Origin: Sandaracinus sp.
Lineage (GTDB): Bacteria; Myxococcota_A; Polyangia; Polyangiales; Houyiibacteriaceae
Direction: 5' to 3'
NCBI GenBank assembly: GCA_002699025.1
Contig: PABA01000171.1
Coordinates: forward strand, 1 to 40,788
DNA: 40,788 nt
Shown: piece by piece, positions 17,267 to 23,481 of the stretch
How the letters are laid out: each line of letters starts with the position of its first letter
Position numbering within the stretch: the first letter of the stretch is position 1
Program-made: the position numbers and the translations under genes
Notes under the pieces: generated by a model
The model's database searches: none
What the model was told of the DNA's origin: nothing
What the model saw: the letters and a program-made list of their open reading frames with translations, nothing else

Positions 17267-17836
17267 TCAGAAGCAGTGGCGGTCGCGCAGGAGCGTCTCG
17301 ATCGGGAGCCCCTGCACCTTCCGGATCTGGGCGTCGAGCGCCGCGCCCTGCTCCGCGCTCTTCGCCTTCTTCCGCCGCGCCTTCAGGTTGCGGAGCACCT
17401 GCTGCCGGTCCTCCTCCCGGTGCTCGGCGTGGAGCGCGACCTCCTCCTCGAAGCGCCGCGCGTGCGCCGTCGGCACGCCGTCCAGATCACCGAGCTGCAC
17501 CAGCAGGGTCCGACCGCGGCAGAGCGCGAGCTCGAGCCGCTGCCGGTCGGCGCTCACCGTGTCTGCCCACTCGATGGCCAGCCGCCCCTTCGCCGGGTCG
17601 TGGTACCAGCCCTCCGGCGGCGCCCCGAAGCGCAGCTCCGGCGACTCGCGGAGCACCTCCTCGAGCTCGCGCTGCTGCTTCTCGGTCGGCTGGATCTTCC
17701 GCGCGTCGAGCCAGCGAACGAACGCCCGGAGCAGAGCCTGGAGCCTCTTCAGCTCCTTCGAGAAGCGGCGCGCGCGCGGCTCCTCGTGGTCGGCGCGCAT
17801 CATGCGCTGCTCTTCGAGCGAGGGCGGGCAAGGCAT
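17267..17836 (-). CDS. Hypothetical charged coiled-coil protein
   Basis: A 189-residue soluble protein with no signal peptide, rich in Arg, Glu, Lys and Gln. It appears largely helical with two likely coiled coils (about residues 20-65 around ELKRLQALLRAFVRWL, and about 125-175 around HAEHREEDRQQVLRNL). Between them lies a small beta-like region with two Trp (EGWYHDP, AIEWADTV) and a Cys at ALCRGRT. The C-terminus is LLRDRHCF. I do not recognise the family. The start at 17836 is supported by TAGGAT ending 6 nt upstream. It stands alone between a repeat-rich gap and the barrel gene, and no operon partner is visible. Codon use resembles the neighbours, so it is probably a native gene of narrow distribution. 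Confidence 0.7.
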   Translation of the reverse strand: MPCPPSLEEQRMMRADHEEPRARRFSKELKRLQALLRAFVRWLDARKIQPTEKQQRELEEVLRESPELRFGAPPEGWYHDPAKGRLAIEWADTVSADRQRLELALCRGRTLLVQLGDLDGVPTAHARRFEEEVALHAEHREEDRQQVLRNLKARRKKAKSAEQGAALDAQIRKVQGLPIETLLRDRHCF

Positions 17837-17842
17837 ACGCCG

Positions 17843-17848
17843 ATCCTA
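17843..17848 (-). promoter_or_regulatory. Candidate -10 box TAGGAT
   Basis: TAGGAT on the minus strand ends 6 nt before the ATG at 17836, matching the leaderless pattern of several neighbours. Confidence 0.5.
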
Positions 17849-17941
17849 CTCGCTCGAGCCGAGCGCGTGGACCACCGGCCAGCGGCACGACCCCTGGCCC
17901 CTCAGCCAGGCCGCAGCCCGCTCGGGCGGGACTCGCGCGCT

Positions 17942-18118
17942 CCTGCTCCCCGCTCGGGCTCTCGCTCCCCACTCGGGCTTCGGCTCTCCGCTCGGGCTTC
18001 GGCTCCCCGCTCGGGCTTCGGCTCCCCGCTCGGGCTCTCGCTCCCCACTCGGGCTTCGCGGGCTCCTGCTCCCCCCTCGGGCTCCTGCTCTCCGCTCGGG
18101 CTCGGGCTCTCGCTCCCA
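17942..18118. repeat. 19-bp minisatellite in a 310-bp gap
   Basis: About nine degenerate units of 19 bp with consensus TCGGCTCCCCGCTCGGGCT lie between the coiled-coil gene and the flavin reductase gene (gap 17837-18146). Two units are identical and one carries an insertion. The length is not a multiple of three and no gene is supported, so this looks like a non-coding variable-number repeat. Nothing else is seen in the gap. Confidence 0.8.
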
Positions 18119-18146
18119 CTCCGCTCCCCCGCCCAGCTCCGCTCGC

Positions 18147-18818
18147 TCAGCCCCCCACGTCCTCCGGAAACGGCGGCGGCGCCTCGAGCGCGCTCAGGTC
18201 CGCCGGCAGCTCGAAGCGCTCCCGCGTCCGCGCATAGAAGCGCCCGCCCATGCGCCCCAGCGTCCGCAGCTTCTCCGGGTCGACGTGGAAACGCTCGTTG
18301 ACGACGTCGTCGCGCACGAAGACGTGCACCACGCGCCCGAAGACCACGTTGCCGCTCCCGGGCCGCCCCGGATCGATGGGCACGATCTGCGTCGTCACGC
18401 ATTCGAAGGCCATCGGCGAAGCCGCCAGCCGCGGCGCCTTCACGCGCCGCGAGGGCGCCGTGGCGAGGCCGACCCGCTCGAGCTCGCTCTCCTCCGGCGG
18501 GAGCGCGTGGCTCGTCGCCGCCATCTGCCGCGCGTAGGCCTCGACGGCGAGGTTCACGACGAACTCGCCGGTGCCCCCCTCCTCGGGCGGGCGCACGTTC
18601 GCGAGCGTGTCCTTCGGTCCACCGTCGCCCTTCGTCACCGGCACGAACATCAGCGTCATGGGCGAGGGCCCGGCCGCGTTGAAGAACGAGTAGGGCGCGA
18701 CGTTGGGGACGCCGCTCGCCGAGACGGTGGTCACCACGGCGATGGGGCGCGGCGTGACGCCCCCGACGAGCAGCTTGTAACGCTGGCTCGGCTCCAGCGA
18801 CTCGGGGTCCAGCTCCAT
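18147..18818 (-). CDS. Flavin reductase-like, FMN-binding protein
   Basis: A 223-residue cytoplasmic protein of the flavin reductase-like family (PF01613 type). The N-terminal RYKLLVGGVTPRPIAVVTTV and NVAPYSFFNAAGPSPMTLMF segments match the FMN-binding signature of this split-barrel fold. GEFVVNLAVEAYARQM and the C-terminal VVFGRVVHVFVRDDV strand are also typical. Family members bind FMN; some supply reduced flavin to two-component monooxygenases, while many, like this one, sit alone and have unknown partners. No monooxygenase gene is next to it. The start at 18818 is the first sensible ATG and gives the usual length of about 200-230 residues. It is divergent from the membrane protein gene at 18913. 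Confidence 0.85.
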   Translation of the reverse strand: MELDPESLEPSQRYKLLVGGVTPRPIAVVTTVSASGVPNVAPYSFFNAAGPSPMTLMFVPVTKGDGGPKDTLANVRPPEEGGTGEFVVNLAVEAYARQMAATSHALPPEESELERVGLATAPSRRVKAPRLAASPMAFECVTTQIVPIDPGRPGSGNVVFGRVVHVFVRDDVVNERFHVDPEKLRTLGRMGGRFYARTRERFELPADLSALEAPPPFPEDVGG

Positions 18819-18912
18819 GTGCGCCAGACGACCGGAGCGACGCGAGCGTTACTCCGGGGGCGCGGCGAGGGGCCACGCGAGCACACGACGAGGACGGGTG
18901 AGCGGAACCGCG

Positions 18913-20073
18913 ATGACGAGGCGACACGGGAGAAGAGCGCAGGTCACCGCGCATCTCCTCCTCGCCCTCGTCGCGGCCGGGCTCCCCGCGGCGCGCGTCG
19001 CCGCGCAGGCGCCGCGAACGGACCCGAGCGCCGACGCCCCGGCCGAGCCGCCCCCACCGGAAGCCGAGCCGCCGCGCTGCTCGCGTGCCCGTCGCCGGGC
19101 GGCGCCCGCGCTCGCGCTGACGGCCGGCCTGCTCCTCCACGGCACCGGCCACCTCCTCGCGTGCGAGCGCCGCACCGGTCGCCGCCTCCTCGCCGCCGAG
19201 GGCCTCGGCTTCGGCGCCCTGGTCCTCGGCGGCGGCGGCATCGCCCTCACCGGCGCCTCCCGCAAGACCGTCGCCCCCTTCGCGACCCTCGCCATCCTCG
19301 GCGTCGGCACCTTCGCGGCGAGCTGGCTCGCCGACCTCTACGGCACCCTCTCCGGCGGCGCCAACGCCGGCCGCCCGGCGCGCGCCGCCCCCTTCGAGCT
19401 CGCCCTCGGCTACCGCTACGTGCACGACCCGCAGTTCGCCTACGGCCACGGCCTCCACCTCGCCGCCGAAGGCTGGCTTCACCGCACGCGCCTCTTCGGC
19501 GGCGCCTGGCTCGCCCTCGACGACGACACTCAGCGCGCGACGGCCGGCCTCTCCCAGCGCCTCCTCGGCGCCCGCGGCCGGGGCGACGCCCTCGACGCCG
19601 AGGCCGCCCTCCACGGGCAGCGCTTCGGCACGGACGGCTTCCGCACGCTCGGCGTCGACGTCCTCCTCCGCGGCCGCCTCGAGCTCGCACACCTCGGCCC
19701 GACCCTCGCCGGCAGCTTCGTCGAAGCCGAGGTCGGCCTCGGGCTCCAGGGCTTCGGCTACGACGCCACGGGCCGCGGCGTCCGCGAAGACTGGAACGGC
19801 CTGCTCCTCGGCCGCGTCGGCTGGGGCGTCTTCCTCGGGCCGAGCGGCGAGCTCGTCGCCTACTACGACCACCGCCGCGACGACCTCGCCGGCGGGCTCA
19901 GCGTCGACAGCGTCGCGTCGGGCGTGCTCGGCCACTTCGGCCTCGCCGGCCGCGGCTACATCCGTGACGGACGCTGGGGCCTCGCCGGCGAGCTCGAGCT
20001 CGGCTCGGCGCTCGTCGTGGGTCTGAGCGTCCTGCACCGCGGCGCCGCCCCGCGCGAAGGAGGCGCCCGATGA
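18913..20073 (+). CDS. Membrane/outer-membrane protein of unknown function
   Basis: A 386-residue exported protein. A basic N-terminus (MTRRHGRRAQ) precedes a hydrophobic segment (LLLALVAAGLPAARVAAQ), then a Pro/Glu-rich linker. Two or three hydrophobic helices follow (APALALTAGLLLHGTGHLLA; LGFGALVLGGGGIALTG; FATLAILGVGTFAASWLADL). The last 230 residues are rich in Gly and aromatic residues with alternating hydrophobicity (FELALGYRYVHDPQFAYGHG, WLHRTRLFGGAWLAL, YIRDGRWGLAGELELG), like a beta-barrel. A helical N-part joined to a barrel-like C-part is unusual. GTG 18898 is an alternative start. Its TGA overlaps the ATG of the phosphoesterase gene (ATGA), so the two are translationally coupled and likely act together at the cell envelope. 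Function unknown. Confidence 0.72.
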   Translation: MTRRHGRRAQVTAHLLLALVAAGLPAARVAAQAPRTDPSADAPAEPPPPEAEPPRCSRARRRAAPALALTAGLLLHGTGHLLACERRTGRRLLAAEGLGFGALVLGGGGIALTGASRKTVAPFATLAILGVGTFAASWLADLYGTLSGGANAGRPARAAPFELALGYRYVHDPQFAYGHGLHLAAEGWLHRTRLFGGAWLALDDDTQRATAGLSQRLLGARGRGDALDAEAALHGQRFGTDGFRTLGVDVLLRGRLELAHLGPTLAGSFVEAEVGLGLQGFGYDATGRGVREDWNGLLLGRVGWGVFLGPSGELVAYYDHRRDDLAGGLSVDSVASGVLGHFGLAGRGYIRDGRWGLAGELELGSALVVGLSVLHRGAAPREGGAR

Positions 20074-21146
20074 GCACCCGCCCCCTCGCCCTGCTCCTCC
20101 TCGCCCTCGCCTGCACGCTCCGCCCGGCCGAGGACCACGTGCGCCTCGACGAGCGGGTCGGCCGCGCCGAGACCCCCGATACGCTCGTCCTCGAAGAGGA
20201 CGGCCTCGCCGCCATCCGCGAGGCGACCCCCCGCGGCGCCCGCCTCTGGGCCGCCTCGCCCGTCCTCCACCTCCGCCTCCGCACCGCCGGCGGCCCCTTC
20301 GAGCTCGTCGTCCGGAACACCCTCCGCGACGCGACGCTGACGCTCGACGACGGCACGGTGATCGAGCGAGAGCCGGGCGGCCTCCCCACCGAGGCGCGCT
20401 TCGTCCTGGACCTCCCCGCGGGCGTCGAGCGCACGGCCCGCCTCGCCCCACCGGACGCCGACGCGGCCGGCTCCTTCCATGTCGCCGTGCTCAGCGACGT
20501 GCAGGACGCCATCGGCGAGGTGCAGGACATCTACGAGCGCATGCGCGCCGACCCCTCGCTCCGCTTCGTCGTCTCCACCGGCGACCTCACGGACTCGGGC
20601 ACGCGCGCCCAGCTCGTGCGCTTCCAGGAGGAGCTCGAAACGCTCCCGATCCCGCTCTACTCGACCGTCGGCAACCACGAGGTGCCGGGCCCGGAGGCGT
20701 GGCACGACCTCTTCGGCCCCTTCAACGCCTTCTTCCGCTTCCGCGGCGTCGCCTTCTCGCTCGTCGACTCGTCCACGGCCACCGTCGATCCGGCGCTCCG
20801 CCGCGAGCGGCTCCGACCCTGGCTCGAGGCGCACCGGGACGCGCCGCACCTCTTCCTCACGCACGTGCCGATCCTCGACGCCTCCGGCCTCCGCTCGGGC
20901 GCCTTCCGGAGCCGCAACGAGGCCGCGAGCCTCCTCCAGGAGCTCGCCGACGCCGAGGTCGACGCGCTCTTCTTCGGCCACGTGCACTCCTACTACGCCT
21001 ACTCGCTCGCCGGCATCGAGAGCTACATCGCGGGGGGCGGCGGGGCCATCGAGGAGGAGCTCGACGGCATCGGCCGCCACTACCTCCGCGTCGAGGTGGA
21101 CGGCGCGCGCGGCGTGCTCGGCGTCGGGCTCGTCCGCGTCGACTGA
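20070..21146 (+). CDS. Calcineurin-like metallophosphoesterase lipoprotein
   Basis: A 358-residue lipoprotein (MSTRPLALLLLALAC, Cys15). After a beta-rich N-terminal domain (about 40-130), the phosphoesterase core shows SDVQD (D143, Q145), STGDLTD (D172), VGNHE (N202, H203), THVPIL and FGHVHSY, the ordered metal ligands of the PF00149 superfamily. The first motif has Gln where the classic D-x-H has His, a variant that occurs in some branches. It should hydrolyse a phosphomono- or diester in the periplasm; the substrate is unknown. It overlaps the preceding membrane-protein gene by ATGA. A terminator-like inverted repeat follows 18 bp after the stop. Confidence 0.85.
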   Translation: MSTRPLALLLLALACTLRPAEDHVRLDERVGRAETPDTLVLEEDGLAAIREATPRGARLWAASPVLHLRLRTAGGPFELVVRNTLRDATLTLDDGTVIEREPGGLPTEARFVLDLPAGVERTARLAPPDADAAGSFHVAVLSDVQDAIGEVQDIYERMRADPSLRFVVSTGDLTDSGTRAQLVRFQEELETLPIPLYSTVGNHEVPGPEAWHDLFGPFNAFFRFRGVAFSLVDSSTATVDPALRRERLRPWLEAHRDAPHLFLTHVPILDASGLRSGAFRSRNEAASLLQELADAEVDALFFGHVHSYYAYSLAGIESYIAGGGGAIEEELDGIGRHYLRVEVDGARGVLGVGLVRVD

Positions 21147-21470
21147 CCTCCGCCTCGACTCGGATGACCCGGGGTCATTTGTTTTCCCGCGCGGGGCCTC
21201 GGGGCACGCAAAACGCCGCCTCGAGCTCCCGGGCCCACGTGGATGGACAAATGATTTCAGCCGCTTGCGAGCTCAGTCGGGGTGTCCGCAGGACTCCCTC
21301 GGACGCTCTCCGGACCGACCTCCGCCTCGACTCGGATGACCCGGGGTCATTTGTTTTCCCGCGCGGGGCCTCGGGGGACGCCGAGCGCCGCCTCGAGCTC
21401 CTGGGCCCACGTGGATGGACAAATGATTTCAGCCGCTTGCGAGCTCAGTCGGGGTGTCCGCAGGACTCTC
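21145..21470 (+). repeat. 172-bp tandem direct repeat, two copies
   Basis: Copy 1 starts at 21145 (overlapping the phosphoesterase stop codon) and copy 2 at 21317. About 150 of 172 positions look the same. Each copy holds TGACCC-G-GGGTCA followed by TTTGTTTT, and a pair TCATTTGT ... ACAAATGA (21175-21182 with 21247-21254; 21347-21354 with 21419-21426) that could pair over about 64 nt. It fills most of the 428-bp gap before the acyl carrier protein gene; no gene is seen there. Confidence 0.88.
21165..21185 (+). terminator. Terminator-like inverted repeat with T-tract
   Basis: TGACCC-G-GGGTCA is followed by TTTGTTTT, 18 bp after the phosphoesterase stop. The stem can open to TGAC-CCGGG-GTCA. 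T-tracts are rare in this DNA. It is duplicated at 21337-21357 by the 172-bp repeat. Confidence 0.5.
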
Positions 21471-21574
21471 TTTCGCAGGACTCCCTCTCGGAGGGGCCGG
21501 TGAGGGGTCCGCAGGGCTCCGCGGGGCCGCTCGGCCGCGTGTAACCCTCTCGGCGCAGCGGCGTCTCAACGAGC

Positions 21575-21829
21575 ATGGACAGGACGAAGCTGCTCGTGTT
21601 CTTCCACGCCGAGGCGTCCGAGATCGCCGAACGGGACCTCGGCCACGCGACGGAAGACACCCTCATCGCCGACCTCGGCCTCGACTCGCTCAGCGTGCTC
21701 GAGCTCGTCGGCAGCCTGGAGCGCGAGCTCGCCCTGGAGCTCCCGACGGAGGCGCTGGATGGCGTCGAGACCATCGGCCAGCTCTTCGACGTGATCGAAG
21801 CGCGCGCCCCGCACGCCCGCGCGAGCTAG
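21575..21829 (+). CDS. Stand-alone acyl carrier protein
   Basis: An 84-residue acidic protein of four-helix acyl carrier protein type. The phosphopantetheine site is LGLDSLSVLELVGSLE, with Ser at DSL as attachment point. TLIADLGLDSL and ELPTEALDGVETIGQLFDVI match helices II-IV of the family. It lacks any neighbouring ketosynthase, adenylation or acyltransferase gene, so it is an orphan carrier; its partners must be encoded elsewhere. Its length is normal. The start at 21575 gives the expected N-terminus, though no clear ribosome binding site is seen. The preceding gap is the 172-bp repeat region, and a GCCCGCTG/CAGCGGGC hairpin follows. Whether it serves fatty acid, polyketide or lipid-modification chemistry cannot be told. 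Confidence 0.9.
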   Translation: MDRTKLLVFFHAEASEIAERDLGHATEDTLIADLGLDSLSVLELVGSLERELALELPTEALDGVETIGQLFDVIEARAPHARAS

Positions 21830-21851
21830 CCTAGCTAGCCCGGCGCGGCGA

Positions 21852-21880
21852 GCCCGCTGCGCGAGATGTCGCCAGCGGGC
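21852..21880 (+). terminator. Hairpin downstream of the acyl carrier protein gene
   Basis: GCCCGCTG and CAGCGGGC form an 8-bp perfect stem with a 13-nt loop, 22 bp after the stop. There is no T-tract, so termination is uncertain. Confidence 0.4.
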
Positions 21881-21933
21881 GCCACGACGAGCCCACCCCA
21901 GGGGAGGGATCCTCGTCGGCGGCAGGTGGAGTC

Positions 21934-21961
21934 TTGCGCCAAGAGCGGAAAGCTCTAACCT
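21934..21961 (+). promoter_or_regulatory. Candidate promoter TTGCGC-N16-TAACCT
   Basis: TTGCGC (21934-21939) and TAACCT (21956-21961) with 16-nt spacing precede the STAS-like gene, giving a leader of about 10-20 nt. It is one of the few places here with both boxes. Confidence 0.45.
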
Positions 21962-21987
21962 CACCCAGGCGTGGGGGGATGACGGCC

Positions 21988-22371
21988 ATGAGCACACCTC
22001 CCTTCGAACCCTGGCTCACCCTCCGCGTCGACGGCCCGGTCGCCGTGATGACCCGGACCGCGACGCCCTTCGAGCGCATCGAGGACGTGCGGCGCGCCTA
22101 CGGCACGCTGACCGAGACCCTCGAAGCCCTCGAGGCCGTGCCCTGCCTGCTGACGGATCTCCGACCCGCCCCCGGCCGGAACGACCCGGCCTTCGAGAAG
22201 GTGCTCGCCCCGCTCCGCCGTCGCATCTACGCGGCCTTCGAGCGGCGGGCGGTCGTCGTGCGGACGGCGATCGGTCGGCTCCAGGTCCAACGCCACGCCG
22301 ACGCGGACGGCATCGCGATGCGGGTCTTCCTCGAGCCCGACGAAGCCCTCGACTGGCTGCGCGGAAGCTGA
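21988..22371 (+). CDS. STAS/SpoIIAA-like small protein
   Basis: A 127-residue cytoplasmic protein. The pattern of a beta-strand (WLTLRVDGPVAVMTRTATPF), a helix (RIEDVRRAYGTLTETLEALE), a strand with LLTDLRPAPGRNDPAFE, then a helix (LAPLRRRIYAAF) and strand (RRAVVVRTAIGRLQVQRHA) ending DEALDWLRG resembles the STAS/SpoIIAA-like fold proteins that are numerous in myxobacteria. This reading is from memory of the pattern and is tentative. No phosphorylatable Ser in the usual place is obvious. ATG 21979 (three codons upstream) is an equally possible start, and a G-rich stretch precedes 21988. The gene ends 9 bp before the convergent esterase gene. Confidence 0.7.
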   Translation: MSTPPFEPWLTLRVDGPVAVMTRTATPFERIEDVRRAYGTLTETLEALEAVPCLLTDLRPAPGRNDPAFEKVLAPLRRRIYAAFERRAVVVRTAIGRLQVQRHADADGIAMRVFLEPDEALDWLRGS

Positions 22372-22380
22372 GCGGCGCGC

Positions 22381-23397
22381 TCACTCGGCCGCGTGCCGGG
22401 CCGACTCGTGGAGCTCGGCGTCGGCGAAGCAATCCTGGACGAACTGGGCGACGCGCCCGAGAGCGGCCTGGGCGCGCGGGCTGACGTCGAAGAACGCCGG
22501 GTAGACGTGGATCTCGTCCGGCTCGACGTGGAGGCGCACGTCCGCGCCGGCGGCCCGCGCCTTGGCGGCGAAGCGGCGCGACTCCTCGACGAGCACCTCG
22601 AGCTCGCCGGCCAGGACGAGCATGGGCGGGAGGTCGTGCAGGTCCGCGAAGAGCGGCGAGCAGCGCGGGTCCGTGCGCCCGAGCTTCGCCGCGTAGGCGC
22701 CGGCCCACTCCGTGCCCTCGTTCGGGAAGATGAAGTCGAAGCGCGTGTCGGCCTGGAGCGCCGTCTCGCCCGTCAGGTCGAGCCAGGGCGAGAAGAGCAC
22801 CGCCCCCGCGGGCAGGGGCAGCCCCTCGTCCCGGAGCGCGACGAGCGTCGCGGCGGTGAGCCCCCCGCCGGCCGAGTCGCCCGCGACGAGCAGCGTGCGG
22901 GGGTCGACGTGCGCGTCCTCGATCAGCCAGCGGTAGGCGCGGACCGCGTCCTCGATGGCCGCCGGGCAGGGGTGCTCGGGGGCGAGCCGGTAGTCGACGC
23001 CGAGCACCCGCACGCCCGCCGTGCAGGCGACGGAGGCCATGATGCCGCGATGGGAGCGCGGCGAGCCCACCACGTAGCCGCCGCCGTGCAGGTAGAGCAC
23101 CGTGCCCGAGGTCTCGCGCCAGAGCGGCGTCACCCAGGCCGCGTCCATGCCGGCGACCTCGGTCCACTCCGTGTGGCTGCGCCGACGCCGGTCCTCGCGA
23201 TCGCCGGTCGCGTCCATCACCTTGCGCATGATCTGGAGCGTGGGGGGCGGGTCCTCGCCGAACTGGATGCGGAGGAGCTCCACGAGCCACTCGTAGCGGA
23301 ACGACCAGCTCGGCCGCTTCGGCCCGCGCGTGAGCCGACGCGCCGCCGTCCGCCCGAAGGCCTTGCCGAGCTGCGAGAGCACCTTTCGAGACGCCAT
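22381..23397 (-). CDS. Alpha/beta hydrolase, hormone-sensitive-lipase (GDSAG) family
   Basis: A 338-residue esterase of the HSL family. The oxyanion-hole motif HGGG is at 104-107 (LYLHGGGYVVG), the nucleophile Ser175 is in GDSAGG, and the base His297 is in DEIHVYPAF. The acid position is Glu267 (GELEVLVEE) in place of Asp of the usual DPLRDE motif. YRLAPEHPCPAAIEDA is the typical strand/helix after the oxyanion hole. There is no signal peptide, so it is probably cytoplasmic, acting on short acyl esters. It is preceded by a strong operator-like palindrome and a -10 box 6 nt before the start, so it is likely controlled by a TetR-type regulator encoded elsewhere. It runs convergent to the STAS-like gene, with only 9 bp between. 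Confidence 0.88.
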   Translation of the reverse strand: MASRKVLSQLGKAFGRTAARRLTRGPKRPSWSFRYEWLVELLRIQFGEDPPPTLQIMRKVMDATGDREDRRRRSHTEWTEVAGMDAAWVTPLWRETSGTVLYLHGGGYVVGSPRSHRGIMASVACTAGVRVLGVDYRLAPEHPCPAAIEDAVRAYRWLIEDAHVDPRTLLVAGDSAGGGLTAATLVALRDEGLPLPAGAVLFSPWLDLTGETALQADTRFDFIFPNEGTEWAGAYAAKLGRTDPRCSPLFADLHDLPPMLVLAGELEVLVEESRRFAAKARAAGADVRLHVEPDEIHVYPAFFDVSPRAQAALGRVAQFVQDCFADAELHESARHAAE

Positions 23398-23403
23398 GCG
23401 CGC

Positions 23404-23429
23404 AGCATAGCGTATTGAACGAAGTTCAA
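23404..23429 (-). promoter_or_regulatory. Promoter with palindromic operator for the esterase gene
   Basis: On the minus strand TATGCT (23404-23409) ends 6 nt before the ATG at 23397. A perfect inverted repeat TTGAAC-N3-GTTCAA (23415-23429) lies just upstream, where a bound regulator would cover the -35/spacer. It is a relatively AT-rich island. Confidence 0.6.
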
Positions 23430-23481
23430 AACCCGACGCGCGCGCCTTCCTACATACCGAGACGATGGGCGACCCCCCGCG

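Noticed and set aside
17942-18118. Possible CRISPR array
   Set aside because: The units are contiguous 19-bp repeats without spacers of constant length and no cas gene is present; it is a minisatellite.
21825-21839. GCTAGCCTAGCTAGC at the end of the acyl carrier protein gene as a recombination site
   Set aside because: A short near-palindrome around a stop codon with no second copy or recombinase; likely chance.
22616-22630. Glu267 in place of Asp in the esterase as a sign of inactivation
   Set aside because: The ELEVL-type variant keeps an acidic residue at the catalytic acid position and the Ser and His are intact, so activity is expected.
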